This document shows positions 8,723 through 16,899 of a stretch of 64,000 nucleotides of DNA, in pieces; positions within the stretch are counted from its first letter, which is position 1, and every line of letters begins with the position of its first letter. This DNA comes from Sorangium cellulosum (lineage in GTDB: Bacteria > Myxococcota_A > Polyangia > Polyangiales > Polyangiaceae), in contig NZ_CP012673.1 of the NCBI RefSeq assembly GCF_002950945.1, positions 4,153,001 through 4,217,000 of the forward strand, read 5' to 3'. The notes beneath the pieces were generated by a model. That model did not search any database. It saw only the letters and a program-made list of their open reading frames with translations, and was not told the DNA's origin. A program made the position numbers and the translations under genes.

Positions 8723-8868
8723 ACACGTCGCGCAAGCCGCAGAAGAGGGGCTGGCGAAAGCTGGTCCCTGTTCGGGTCCTGAGCAGGCTGCGCCCGCGCG
8801 TCGCTTGGTGATGACGTACGGGCGCGTCGCTCTCGCTCGACGCCTCGCTCCGGGGCGGATGAAGATCC

Positions 8869-9654
8869 TCAGGCGGACACGGGGCGTCCGAGCAGGCGCT
8901 GCCGCAGCTCGGGGTTGCGGATCCAGCCGGTGATCGCGAGCAAAACGAGCACGATGATCACCGGCAGGTATTCCGGAAGCGTGAAGCCGCGGGTCATGTT
9001 CGTGGCCAGAGCGCCGGAGAAGTAGCCGACCATGAGCACGAAGGCGATCGCGGAACAGCGCGGGATGAGGAAGAGGATCGCGAAGCAGATCTTCGTGATG
9101 CCGAGCGGCACGGCGATGTGCGTGATGCCCAGCCGTTCGATGAACGCCGCGCCTTCCTCGTTCGCGGGAGGCATGAGCTGGAGGATGCCGCTCGCCAGGG
9201 TGGCGAGGGACAGGAGGACGGTCAAAACCCACGAGACGATCTTTCCGGCCTTGCCCGGGTTCGGGACGGACTTCGGATTCCGCGCGCGGGCGAGGAGCTC
9301 CGGCGTGCGGAAGTACGCGCCGATCATCATCACGAGGATGAGGACGAACGGGAACCACGGCCAGTTGCCTTCGACGTGATGCGTGAGGCCGGTGGCCGTC
9401 GCGCCGCCGAGCACGCCGACCATCATCACAAAGCCGAGCGTAGCGGTGCGGGGGATAAGAAGGAGAACGGCGGCGATGATCTCGAGCGCGCCGACCAGGT
9501 AGCGATGGTCCCAGACGCCGAGCGCTTTCATGAAGTCGGCGGTGGGGGTGCCATCCTGGATGAGGAATTTCGCCAGACCGGAGGCGAAGATCATGAAGAG
9601 GGCCACCAGGACGGTGGGCGTCCAGCCGAGGATTTTTTCGGAGCGGGTAGTCAT
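8869..9654 (-). CDS. Tandem-duplicated DoxX-like membrane protein
   Basis: Integral inner-membrane protein of 261 residues with about eight hydrophobic segments. It is an internal duplication: LIPRTATLGFVMMVGVLGGA... YFRTPELLARAR in the first half and LIPRCSAIAFVLMVGYFSGA... WIRNPELRQRLL in the second are the same DoxX-like module of four helices. Each half carries a GLAKF or equivalent start and a conserved LEIIAAVLLLIPR-type segment. The start is ATG 9654 behind GGAG rather than the upstream in-frame codon at 9714. DoxX-like proteins are linked to quinone or redox chemistry in membranes; the exact role here is unknown. Confidence 0.8.
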   Translation of the reverse strand: MTTRSEKILGWTPTVLVALFMIFASGLAKFLIQDGTPTADFMKALGVWDHRYLVGALEIIAAVLLLIPRTATLGFVMMVGVLGGATATGLTHHVEGNWPWFPFVLILVMMIGAYFRTPELLARARNPKSVPNPGKAGKIVSWVLTVLLSLATLASGILQLMPPANEEGAAFIERLGITHIAVPLGITKICFAILFLIPRCSAIAFVLMVGYFSGALATNMTRGFTLPEYLPVIIVLVLLAITGWIRNPELRQRLLGRPVSA

Positions 9655-9992
9655 ATGGCTCCGATGATGGTAAATGAAGCGAAGAAGGAAAGCAACAGTT
9701 CTGCCGCTTCCCAATGGGTTTGATCTATGACCGGTGAATGGATTTCCTGCGCTCCGTCGATTGGCAATCGCTCGCGGTGATACCGGTCCCGGTCATCGTC
9801 GCGTCGTGGGCGCGCTCGGAGCGCTCTCGGGCTGTTGGTCGTGCGCCTGGAGGCGAACAGCCAGCCGGTCACGAGGCCGACGCCCGCGCGGCCCCGCTCT
9901 GCATCAGCTCAGGCTGGTCCAGCTTCCCAGGATGCGGCATAATGGGCGTTACTGGGCTCATCGCACGAGCGGACGTTCGACAAAGGAAGACC
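9655..9992. other. Divergent promoter region, no gene
   Basis: About 340 bp between the DoxX-like gene and the phosphotransferase gene. No supported coding frame. Presumed to contain both promoters; no clear dyad was seen. Confidence 0.4.
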
Positions 9993-10970
9993 GTGGAAAG
10001 CAAGACCAAGAACACAATGACACGCCCGCAGATCGCGGCCATGGCCGCCAGGGCCTTCGGCGGCATGGCGCTCGCAGACAGCGAAGATGCTGTGCTTGAG
10101 CTGAAGGACGGCTGGTTCAATGCGGCCTACAACGTCCGGCTTGTCGATGGAAGGGAGGTCATCCTCAAGATCGCGCCGCCAAGGGATGCGGAGGTGATGT
10201 TCTATGAGAACAACATCATGGCCACCGAGGTCGCCGCCATGCGTCTGGTCCGGCGAAACCCGGCCATCCCAGCGCCGGAGATCTACCATTTCGACGACGG
10301 TCACGACCTGTGCGACTCGGATTATTTCTTCATGGAGAAGCTCGCCGGGGACAACCTCGAGCACGTGAGAGCGAGCCTCCCTCCCGAGACGCAGGCGTCC
10401 ATCGACCTTCACATCGGCGAGATCATCCGGGAGATCAATGGCTTCACCGGCACCTACTTTGGCTATGACGGGAACCCGGACCTGCGCGCGAGCACCTGGA
10501 GAGAGGCGTTCATCAAGATCATGGAGTCGGTGCTGGAAGACGGCACCCGGAAAGGCGTGGTGTATGACCACGGCTACGCCGAGATCCGCGCCGCCGTCCT
10601 CAGGCACGCCCCCGCCCTGGAGGAGGTCACCACGCCCTGCCTCGTCCACTGGGACGTCTGGGACCCCAATGTCTTCGTCAAGGAAGGCAGGGTCGTCGGC
10701 CTCATCGACTTCGAGAGGGCGCTCTGGGCCGATCCCTTGATGGAGGCCCAGTTCAGGTCGCTCTCCTCCGACGGTATCACCAGCAGCATGCGCGGCTACG
10801 GCAAGACCTCCTTCACCTTCGAAGAAGAGCGAAGATGCCGCCTGTACTCGCTGCACCTCGCCCTGGTCATGAACACGGAGTGCTGTTACCGCAGCTACGA
10901 TAACGACTTCGTCTACAACCTCTCCAGGCAGTGGATGGGCGAACACATGGACTGGCTGAAGGCGAACTGA
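9993..10970 (+). CDS. Aminoglycoside-phosphotransferase-family kinase
   Basis: Soluble small-molecule kinase of the APH/choline-kinase fold, 325 residues. An ATP-site Lys lies in REVILKIAPP, the Brenner catalytic loop is VHWDVWDPNVFV (HxDxxxxN) and the metal-binding Asp is in GLIDFERALWADP, so the catalytic set is intact. The GTG at 9993 is favoured by AAGGAAG a few bases upstream; ATG 10017 is an alternative. It stands alone between the DoxX-like gene and an FG-GAP lipoprotein gene. Antibiotic resistance cannot be assumed; many such proteins phosphorylate other hydroxylated metabolites. Confidence 0.85.
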   Translation: MESKTKNTMTRPQIAAMAARAFGGMALADSEDAVLELKDGWFNAAYNVRLVDGREVILKIAPPRDAEVMFYENNIMATEVAAMRLVRRNPAIPAPEIYHFDDGHDLCDSDYFFMEKLAGDNLEHVRASLPPETQASIDLHIGEIIREINGFTGTYFGYDGNPDLRASTWREAFIKIMESVLEDGTRKGVVYDHGYAEIRAAVLRHAPALEEVTTPCLVHWDVWDPNVFVKEGRVVGLIDFERALWADPLMEAQFRSLSSDGITSSMRGYGKTSFTFEEERRCRLYSLHLALVMNTECCYRSYDNDFVYNLSRQWMGEHMDWLKAN

Positions 10971-11132
10971 ACGCTCATGGGCAGAAGCTCCAGGGTTGAA
11001 AGTCTGGCGCTCTCCTGTCCCCTGACCGGCGTGGCCATGGCCACGGCGGCCTGCCCCCAGGCCCCCCGAAGGGGCGCGCAGAAAGCCCGCGTAGCGGTCA
11101 CTTCAGCGCGCAGAACCGCGCACAGCTGCGAT

Positions 11133-12977
11133 TTACTGCAAGATCACCGAGACGGCTGCCAGGCCATTCGGGTCTCCCGAGTTCGTCGCGGTGCGCGCGC
11201 CGGTGGCGCTGGCGGTCGTGATGACCTGGTCTTGAACGCTGTTGCTGTCGACGTCCGATCGCTGGATCAGCCCGGCCGGCGTGGACCACGTCCCATAGCT
11301 GTAGCCGCTGAAGAAGGTGACGAGGATCCCGCCGGGGCTCGAGGGCGTCACGCTGGGCGCGCTGATGGAGGGCCCGGTGGCGCTCGCGCCGGCCGACGCA
11401 ACCGCGCTGCTCACACCCGAATAGCAGGCGAGGTGAACGTCGACCCAGACGTCCGCCGGAATATCGAACGTGTACTCGGCAGGCTCGCTCGATCCCACGA
11501 CTTTCGTATACACCATGGCGTGGAAGGGCCCGTCGCTCGTGGACGAGGACTGGTCGTGCACGAGCGTGAAGCCCGACGGGGGAGCCACGTCCGGAGGATC
11601 GGCGACGACCTCGAGCGCGGCGAGGAGCAGGTCGCCCGGGAGGCAACCCTCGGGGAGCGCGACCGTCGTGTTGTTGATCGTCGTCTCGATCGATCGGAAG
11701 CCGCCGTCGCTGAACGTGTAGGCATACGTCGTGCCTTCGTTGAAGCCGAGGACATCGTAGAAGTATGCCCCGACGAACAACGTGCTGCCCGACACGGTGA
11801 CGGAGGAGCCGAAGAGGTCGACTGAACCTCCATCCGCGGCGAAGAGCTTGAGCTCTTCTTCTGCCCACGAGGTGCCGGTCCGCAAGAAGCTGTGCACCGC
11901 TCCGGCGTCGGGGCCGAGATCATTGTCTGAACGCGCTCCCACGAAGGCTCTGTTTCCCGATCCCGTGAGCGCGACCTTCGCACCGAAGTCGCTCAATGAG
12001 CTCGTGCGCTCGGAGGTGAGCTTGGCCTCCTGCGCCCATGTCGAGCCATTCCGCGCGAACACGTACGCAGCGCCGGAGTTGAAGGCGATATCGTCGTCGT
12101 TGGGGGCCCCGATGATCGCGCTGTCCCCCGCGAGGGCGAGGGAGATTCCGAAATAGTCGTCCGACTGCCCGTCATTGGCCTCGAGCACGTCCTCTTGTGT
12201 CCAGGTGTTCCCGGTGCGCACGAATGAGTAGGCTTTCCCGGTGCCGGTGAATGGCGCCCCGATGAGGGCTCTGTTCCCGGACAGGGCGATCGACGAGCCG
12301 AAGAAGCCAGGCGCGGTCGGGTCATCGGCGACCAGCTTGTCCTGCTCGGTCCACGTCGCGCCGCTGCGCGTGAAGATATACACCGCGCCTGCGTCCGTGA
12401 ACGCATCGTCGTCTGCGCTCGCGCCGATGAGCGCCGTATCCCCCTCGAGCGCCACGGCCACGCCAAAGAAGTCGCTCACGCCCACGTCGCCCCCGATGAG
12501 CTTGGCCTGCTGGGTCCACGTCGTGCCGCTGCGCGTGAAGACATACGCCGCGCCTGCGTCCGTGCCGTTCGCGGCATTGCTCTCGGCGCCGACCAGCACC
12601 GTATCTCCAGAGATGGAGACCGAGCGGCCAAAGTAGTCCGACGGGGCGCTGTCGCTCGCGGAGAGCTTGGCCTGCTCGGTCCACGTGCTGCCGCTGCGCA
12701 CGAAGACGTAGGCAGCCCCCGTGTGTCCGTCTTTCCCGAGCGCGCCGATGACCGCGGTGTCACCATCGATGTCGCTCGAGAAGCCGAACAGGTCGCCGCT
12801 CTCCCGGTCGCTGGCCAGGAGCTGCGACCTCTGCGCTGCGAGCAAAGCCGAATGGGCCGCCTGCACGTTCTCCGGCTCTCGTCCGTCGGTTCGCTCTGCG
12901 TCGCTGCATGCCATGGCCATGCTCCCGGCACAGAACAGAACGAGGCGCTGGGCCCACAACCGTGTTTGTCTTCCCAT
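11133..12977 (-). CDS. FG-GAP repeat lipoprotein
   Basis: Exported protein of 614 residues with a signal peptide ending near MAMAC (possible lipobox). Residues about 55-410 hold seven FG-GAP (integrin alpha-like) blades of about 52 residues with the pattern DYFGxSVSISGDTVLVGA... GAAYVFxRSGxTWTxQAKL, presumably forming a seven-bladed propeller. The C-terminal 200 residues (SIETTINNTTVALPEGCLPGDLLLAAL... GGILVTFFSGY) form a separate beta-rich domain also seen after such propellers. Convergent with the APH-like gene. Likely a cell-surface adhesion or binding protein; the ligand is unknown. Confidence 0.8.
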   Translation of the reverse strand: MGRQTRLWAQRLVLFCAGSMAMACSDAERTDGREPENVQAAHSALLAAQRSQLLASDRESGDLFGFSSDIDGDTAVIGALGKDGHTGAAYVFVRSGSTWTEQAKLSASDSAPSDYFGRSVSISGDTVLVGAESNAANGTDAGAAYVFTRSGTTWTQQAKLIGGDVGVSDFFGVAVALEGDTALIGASADDDAFTDAGAVYIFTRSGATWTEQDKLVADDPTAPGFFGSSIALSGNRALIGAPFTGTGKAYSFVRTGNTWTQEDVLEANDGQSDDYFGISLALAGDSAIIGAPNDDDIAFNSGAAYVFARNGSTWAQEAKLTSERTSSLSDFGAKVALTGSGNRAFVGARSDNDLGPDAGAVHSFLRTGTSWAEEELKLFAADGGSVDLFGSSVTVSGSTLFVGAYFYDVLGFNEGTTYAYTFSDGGFRSIETTINNTTVALPEGCLPGDLLLAALEVVADPPDVAPPSGFTLVHDQSSSTSDGPFHAMVYTKVVGSSEPAEYTFDIPADVWVDVHLACYSGVSSAVASAGASATGPSISAPSVTPSSPGGILVTFFSGYSYGTWSTPAGLIQRSDVDSNSVQDQVITTASATGARTATNSGDPNGLAAVSVILQ

Positions 12978-13176
12978 CGACCACTCTTCCCTTCATCCCC
13001 GGTTCATGGGGTCACGCGTGATTCCAAGGGTGCGGACTCTACCGGTCAAAAGAGCCGTCGCGCAAGAGGCTCGCCCGTTTCCAGCGCGTGGATCGCGCTG
13101 AGATGAACTTTTCTATCCGAGGCTCGGGCTCGGCGTGCTGCCGGCAATACCGGTGAGACGATGGGTGCTTTGAGTG

Positions 13177-13212
13177 AAGGCGGCCTCTTCGATGCATGGA
13201 TAAGTTGTTGAT
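13177..13212 (+). repeat. Dispersed 36-bp repeat, copy 1
   Basis: Matches 50024-50059 at 32 of 36 positions in the same orientation, with a shared core CTTCGATGCATGGAT. It lies in the intergenic region downstream of the quinone oxidoreductase gene. No coding or hairpin explanation was found. Confidence 0.65.
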
Positions 13213-13264
13213 GCACGAACCAGGTGTGCCCCGCCAGGTCGTCGCGGCGGGTGGTCAGCGCGGC

Positions 13265-14254
13265 TCACGCCACCGAGAGCACGACCTTGCCCGTGGTGTT
13301 GCGCCCGCCCATCGCGGCATGCGCCTCCGCGGCGTGCTCCAGCGCGAACGGGGGGTGGACGGGCGTGCGCAGGTGGCCTGCGAGGGCGAGCTTGAACAAC
13401 GTGGCGAGGGTGCTCGGTATCCAGGCCGGCTCCTCGGCCAGCGGCACGTACAGCGAGTAGCCGCTGATGGAGTGGTTCTTCGCGGGGAGCTTGCCGATCT
13501 CGGCGTCGGTGATCCCGAGGCTGCCGCTCGCGGAGCCGTAGATGACGATCCGGCCGCGCGAGGCGAGGCCCTCCATGCTGGCCGCGCGGAGCTCGCCGCC
13601 CACCGCGTCGAAGATGACCTCGGCGCCGCGCCCGCCGGTCGCCTCGAGCACGTGATCGACCCAGCCGGCCTTCGCGTAGTTCACCCCCACGTCCGCGCCG
13701 AGCGAGCGCGCCAGGGCGAGCTTGTCGTCGCTGCTGGCGGCCGCGATGACCTTCCCCGCGCCGGCCCGCTTCGCGAGCTGGATGAGGAGCGCGCCGACGC
13801 CCCCCGCCGCAGCGGTGATGAGCACGGACGCGCCGCGCTGGATCTCGGGCGCGCTCTCGACCAGCCCTTGCGCCGTGAGGCCCTGCACGAGCAACGCGGT
13901 GGACTCGGCGTAGCCGATGCCGTCGGGCAGCCGCGCCGTGCCCTGGGCCGGGAGCGTCGTGTACTCGGCGTAGCCGCCGCCGCTCACGCGCAGGCCGGCG
14001 ACGCGCGCCCCGCGCGGCAGGTCGTCCACGCCGGGACCGACCGCCTCGACCACGCCGGCGACCTCCACGCCAGGAACGAACGGATACGCGACGGGTGTTG
14101 GATACGCGCCGGAACGTTGCCGGAGGTCCATGTAATTGACGCCCGCGGCGTGGACACGGACGAGCACCTCGCCCGGACCGGGCTTCGGGGTGGGAACCTC
14201 GACGAGGCGGAGCTGCTCGACAGAACCAGGGGACACGATCTGAACGGCCTTCAT
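13265..14254 (-). CDS. Zinc-independent quinone oxidoreductase (MDR superfamily)
   Basis: Medium-chain dehydrogenase/reductase of the quinone oxidoreductase branch, 329 residues. It has MKAVQIVSPG and PKPGPGEVLVRVHAAGVNYMD at the N-terminus, GVEVAGVVEAVG, and the NADPH-binding AAAGGVGALLIQLAKRAG near residue 150. The catalytic-zinc ligands of alcohol dehydrogenases are absent. ATG 14254 has AAGGAG upstream. An Rrf2 regulator gene lies upstream on the same strand but is separated by a terminator, so this gene has its own promoter, which carries a dyad similar to one at the regulator's own start. Probably reduces quinones or enones under redox control. Confidence 0.9.
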   Translation of the reverse strand: MKAVQIVSPGSVEQLRLVEVPTPKPGPGEVLVRVHAAGVNYMDLRQRSGAYPTPVAYPFVPGVEVAGVVEAVGPGVDDLPRGARVAGLRVSGGGYAEYTTLPAQGTARLPDGIGYAESTALLVQGLTAQGLVESAPEIQRGASVLITAAAGGVGALLIQLAKRAGAGKVIAAASSDDKLALARSLGADVGVNYAKAGWVDHVLEATGGRGAEVIFDAVGGELRAASMEGLASRGRIVIYGSASGSLGITDAEIGKLPAKNHSISGYSLYVPLAEEPAWIPSTLATLFKLALAGHLRTPVHPPFALEHAAEAHAAMGGRNTTGKVVLSVA

Positions 14255-14267
14255 GTGGACTCCTTTT

Positions 14268-14284
14268 GAAACCAATAAAGTTAC
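14268..14284 (-). promoter_or_regulatory. Candidate Rrf2 operator at the oxidoreductase promoter
   Basis: Read on the minus strand: GTAACT-N5-GGTTTC. It shares a GTAACY-N5-RGWTWC consensus with 14803-14819 in front of the Rrf2 gene. It is an imperfect dyad at the right place; binding is inferred. Confidence 0.35.
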
Positions 14285-14297
14285 AATTCGGGTCGCG

Positions 14298-14319
14298 AAA
14301 AAACCGCGCTGCGGCGCGG
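14298..14319 (-). terminator. Rho-independent terminator of the Rrf2 gene
   Basis: On the minus strand: a CCGCGC/GCGCGG stem with a four-base loop followed directly by six T. It starts about 20 bp after the Rrf2 stop and before the oxidoreductase promoter, so the two genes are separate transcription units. Confidence 0.8.
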
Positions 14320-14341
14320 CTTCGGGGAGATTCTCTCGTGT

Positions 14342-14800
14342 CTACGAGGCGGTGCGCTTCGCGCAGCGCTCGAGGCGATCGCAGATCTCGCGTTCCAGGT
14401 CCGCGATGGTGACCCGCACCAGGCTGTCTTTCAGGGCCTGCTCGGCCGCGCCAAACACCTCGTCGAGGTACTCGTTGATCAACGGGGCGATGTCGCAGGA
14501 GCAGGGGTTCGCGCCCTTGGGGTTCCTGGCGATGATCTCCTCGTCCTGCTCGACCGCGTCGTACACGTCGCGCAGCGTGATCCGCTCCGGCGACCTGGCC
14601 AGCGAGATGCCGCCGCCGACGCCGCGCTTCGTCTCGACCAGCCCTGCGCGCCGGAGGCTGCCGAGCAGCCGGCGCACGACGACCGGGTGTGCCTGGACGC
14701 TCTTCGCCAGATCCTCCGACGTGAGCGTCTCCTGCCGCTCGCGATGCACGAACGCCAGCTTACCGAGCACGTGAATCGCCATGGCGAAGCGCGACGTCAT
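14342..14800 (-). CDS. Rrf2-family transcriptional regulator
   Basis: Rrf2/BadM-type winged-helix regulator of 152 residues. The MTSRFAMAIHVLGKLAF start and HPVVVRRLLGSLRRAGLVETKRGVGGG recognition/wing region are typical. It contains a CSC pair (NPCSCDIAPL) plus two C-terminal Cys (ICDRLERC). The spacing is not the usual three-Cys iron-sulfur pattern, so thiol-based redox or electrophile sensing, as in YwnA-like members, is more likely. The neighbouring quinone oxidoreductase is its probable target. No strong ribosome site is visible before the ATG; a dyad at 14803-14819 almost abuts it. Confidence 0.85.
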   Translation of the reverse strand: MTSRFAMAIHVLGKLAFVHRERQETLTSEDLAKSVQAHPVVVRRLLGSLRRAGLVETKRGVGGGISLARSPERITLRDVYDAVEQDEEIIARNPKGANPCSCDIAPLINEYLDEVFGAAEQALKDSLVRVTIADLEREICDRLERCAKRTAS

Positions 14801-14802
14801 TT

Positions 14803-14819
14803 GTATCTGCGCTGGTTAC
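14803..14819 (-). promoter_or_regulatory. Candidate Rrf2 autoregulatory operator
   Basis: Minus strand GTAACC-N5-AGATAC, two bases before the Rrf2 ATG. Same 6-5-6 architecture as the element at 14268-14284. Consistent with autorepression by occlusion of translation or transcription start. Confidence 0.35.
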
Positions 14820-14962
14820 GTATGGCCCCGCGAGCCTTGTGTCAAGGCGGCCGGCAGCTGATCTGCGAGCTCTTGAAGTGCGGCCGGTAGGGCTCGTTGT
14901 TGGCGAGCTTCACGCCCGAGCCCGGGTCCCACATCACGGCCGAGCGCAGGCCCGAGCCGGGA

Positions 14963-16297
14963 TCACTTCTGCAGCTGGACGCCGAGGAACAGGGCATTCC
15001 CCTTCGCCCCCGACAGATCGCTTCGTTGATAGCCGAGCGCCACGCGCGCAGCGTGCCCTTCGATGATGTAGCCCATCTGGGCATCGATGAGCAGATAGGG
15101 GTCCGCATCCTTCGGCTTCGCTTGTTGCAGTCGGACCAGGGGCTGCAGCTTCCCGACGCCGATGTCGCTCGGCGTGAGGTAGCTCGCGAGCGCGAAATAG
15201 GAATACTCAAACCTCTCGAAGTCGCCAAAGTACTTATAAACTGCGCCTTCGAGCGTGACCGTGCCCGCGGTGCCGAGGTTCTTTTCGAACAGGAGGTCGG
15301 CGTTGACCTCGCCATACGTGTCCTTGCGCGGGATGCCTGGCGGCATGCCCGCCGCAGGGGGCGGCAACGACTCGACGGAGCCTTCCCTCTGCACTTCACC
15401 GGCCACGCCGAGCGCGAGGATGCTCTTCTCTCCGAGGTACGTGGATTTCTGGTAATAGGCCGGCTCTGGGTCGAGCAAGCTGATGTTGAGCCTCGCCGTG
15501 TAGAGCGGGCTCACCGAAGAGTCATGCAGGTTGAAAGCACCCAGGTAATATTTGAACAGGCCGCCCGCTACCTTGCCCCAGGCGGTCACCCCATCGTTGC
15601 GCCCGAAGGGCCCCTGTCTTGGCCCGATCGGCGGCGCATAAGGTTCGAAGAACCCGGGATAGTTCCACGGCCCCATCGACCACGGCCCGGAGAAGGCGGA
15701 GCGATCCGACGGCACGATCATTCGACCGATCCAGACGTTCAGCAGATCATGGAATCTGAACTTGGCGATGGCGTCACGGAGGGTCGCGCTGCCCGCCATG
15801 TTGCCCCCGGTCGGGGTCGGCCCGAACTGAGCGACGATCGCGCCCTGCACCCCGATGAACCGGTTGATCTCGCCCGAGAACATGAGATCCAGCTCTCCGT
15901 CCCCGAGCAGTCGGTCCATCTTCTCGCGCGCGCTGGGGTTCTGTAAGCGACCTCCGACGCGGGCCCAGGCCGCGACGTTGAGCGGATTCTTCCATGGCTC
16001 GTCCGCCGTCGGCGGCGCCGGCGAAGCTGGGCCGGGCCCGGTAGCGCCACGCGGCGCCGGCGCGCCGGCGTGGGCTTCCGCGGAGGGCGCTCGCGCCGCG
16101 CTCGCGTCTGCAGGAGGGCTCGCGGGCCCGGTCGCGGGAGCCGCGATCGGCGGGTCTTCGCCCGTGGGCGCCGGCAGCACTTCGGGCTGCACTTGCGCCC
16201 GTGCCGGGCGATTGAAGGCGATGATGCCGAGGACGACGGCGAAGATACCTGCGCCAGCATCGCCCCGGCGCCTTGATGCTCTCTCATGTGTGCTCAT
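14963..16297 (-). CDS. Outer-membrane porin-like protein
   Basis: Exported beta-barrel candidate, 444 residues. The N-terminal signal segment (AGIFAVVLGIIAFNRPARAQ) is followed by a Pro/Ala-rich periplasmic linker (about residues 35-100), then alternating amphipathic strands with aromatic girdles (WARVGGRLQNPSAREKMDRLL, FRFHDLLNVWIGRMIVPSDR, YKYFGDFERFEYSYFALASYL) and a C-terminal strand ending ALFLGVQLQK. The layout recalls phosphate-selective porin O/P-like barrels, and 'WIGRMIVPSDR' fits their conserved plug region. ATG 16297 is preferred (AGGGGG upstream) over 16423, whose extra residues are the translation of the hairpin repeat. Confidence 0.65.
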   Translation of the reverse strand: MSTHERASRRRGDAGAGIFAVVLGIIAFNRPARAQVQPEVLPAPTGEDPPIAAPATGPASPPADASAARAPSAEAHAGAPAPRGATGPGPASPAPPTADEPWKNPLNVAAWARVGGRLQNPSAREKMDRLLGDGELDLMFSGEINRFIGVQGAIVAQFGPTPTGGNMAGSATLRDAIAKFRFHDLLNVWIGRMIVPSDRSAFSGPWSMGPWNYPGFFEPYAPPIGPRQGPFGRNDGVTAWGKVAGGLFKYYLGAFNLHDSSVSPLYTARLNISLLDPEPAYYQKSTYLGEKSILALGVAGEVQREGSVESLPPPAAGMPPGIPRKDTYGEVNADLLFEKNLGTAGTVTLEGAVYKYFGDFERFEYSYFALASYLTPSDIGVGKLQPLVRLQQAKPKDADPYLLIDAQMGYIIEGHAARVALGYQRSDLSGAKGNALFLGVQLQK

Positions 16298-16351
16298 GCG
16301 TTGCCCCCTAGAGCGTCGATCAGTTTGAAACGCCCGAGAATGAAGAGATTC

Positions 16352-16421
16352 GAACCACAGAGGCACAGAGGGCACAGAGTTTCTTTGTTGTTCCTCTGTG
16401 TCCTCTGCGCCTCTGTGGTTC
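16352..16421. repeat. Extragenic palindrome / possible terminator
   Basis: A near-perfect inverted repeat: GAACCACAGAGGCACAGAGG at 16352 onward pairs with the mirror-image CCTCTGCGCCTCTGTGGTTC ending at 16421, with a T-rich loop. It lies between two minus-strand genes, 31 bp after the DUF3237 stop. It resembles the ACAGAGGCACAGAGG-type palindromes scattered in other bacterial genomes and could also end transcription. Confidence 0.75.
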
Positions 16422-16452
16422 ATTTTCCTGGGGTTTCAACCCGTTCGGTGTC

Positions 16453-16899
16453 CTAGCCGATCTCGTAAACCGTGAGCCGCACCCGGTCGGCCAGCCGCTC
16501 GCCCACGGCCAGGGCCAGCATGGCGTTCAGCCGCAGGAGCCCTGGCGCCGAGGTGCACATGCGGATGGCGGTGCGGAAATAGTAGAGCCCGGGGTCCACG
16601 GCCTCGCCGCGCCCGAGCGCCGCCAGCACTTCCGGCGGCCCGGCGCGGACGCCTTCGGAGAGGATCTCCACCGTCCCATGGCCGGCGATGTCGAGGATGT
16701 AGTGGGCGGAGATGTCCATCCGCCCGTCGGCCCAGATCGTTTGCCAGTCGCCGCCCGGCAGCACCCGGCCCTCGAGGCCGCCGGCCACCGTGCCGCCGAC
16801 GATGGGGATGAAGCGACGGCCGGGCGAGCTCGGATTGACGGTGACCGGCGGGTCCACTGCCACCTCGAGTGTCATCAGGGGGAAGAGGGGCGGGCTCAC
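16453..16899 (-). CDS. DUF3237-family protein
   Basis: Small soluble beta-barrel protein, 148 residues, recognisable by PLFPLMTLEVAVDPP, GRRFIPIVGGTVAGG, GGDWQTIWADGRMDISAHY and DPGLYYFRTAIRM, the hallmark blocks of DUF3237 (UPF0311). The start is taken as a GTG whose last bases overlap the TGA of the FAD hydroxylase (GTGA), implying translational coupling; Met 16875 would be a shorter alternative. In aromatic-degradation clusters DUF3237 proteins often accompany hydroxylases, but their biochemical role is not established. Confidence 0.8.
   Translation of the reverse strand: MSPPLFPLMTLEVAVDPPVTVNPSSPGRRFIPIVGGTVAGGLEGRVLPGGDWQTIWADGRMDISAHYILDIAGHGTVEILSEGVRAGPPEVLAALGRGEAVDPGLYYFRTAIRMCTSAPGLLRLNAMLALAVGERLADRVRLTVYEIG

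Noticed and set aside
16297..16423. An upstream start for the porin-like gene at 16423
   Set aside because: The additional residues are the translation of the palindromic repeat, and a good ribosome site with signal peptide exists at 16297.
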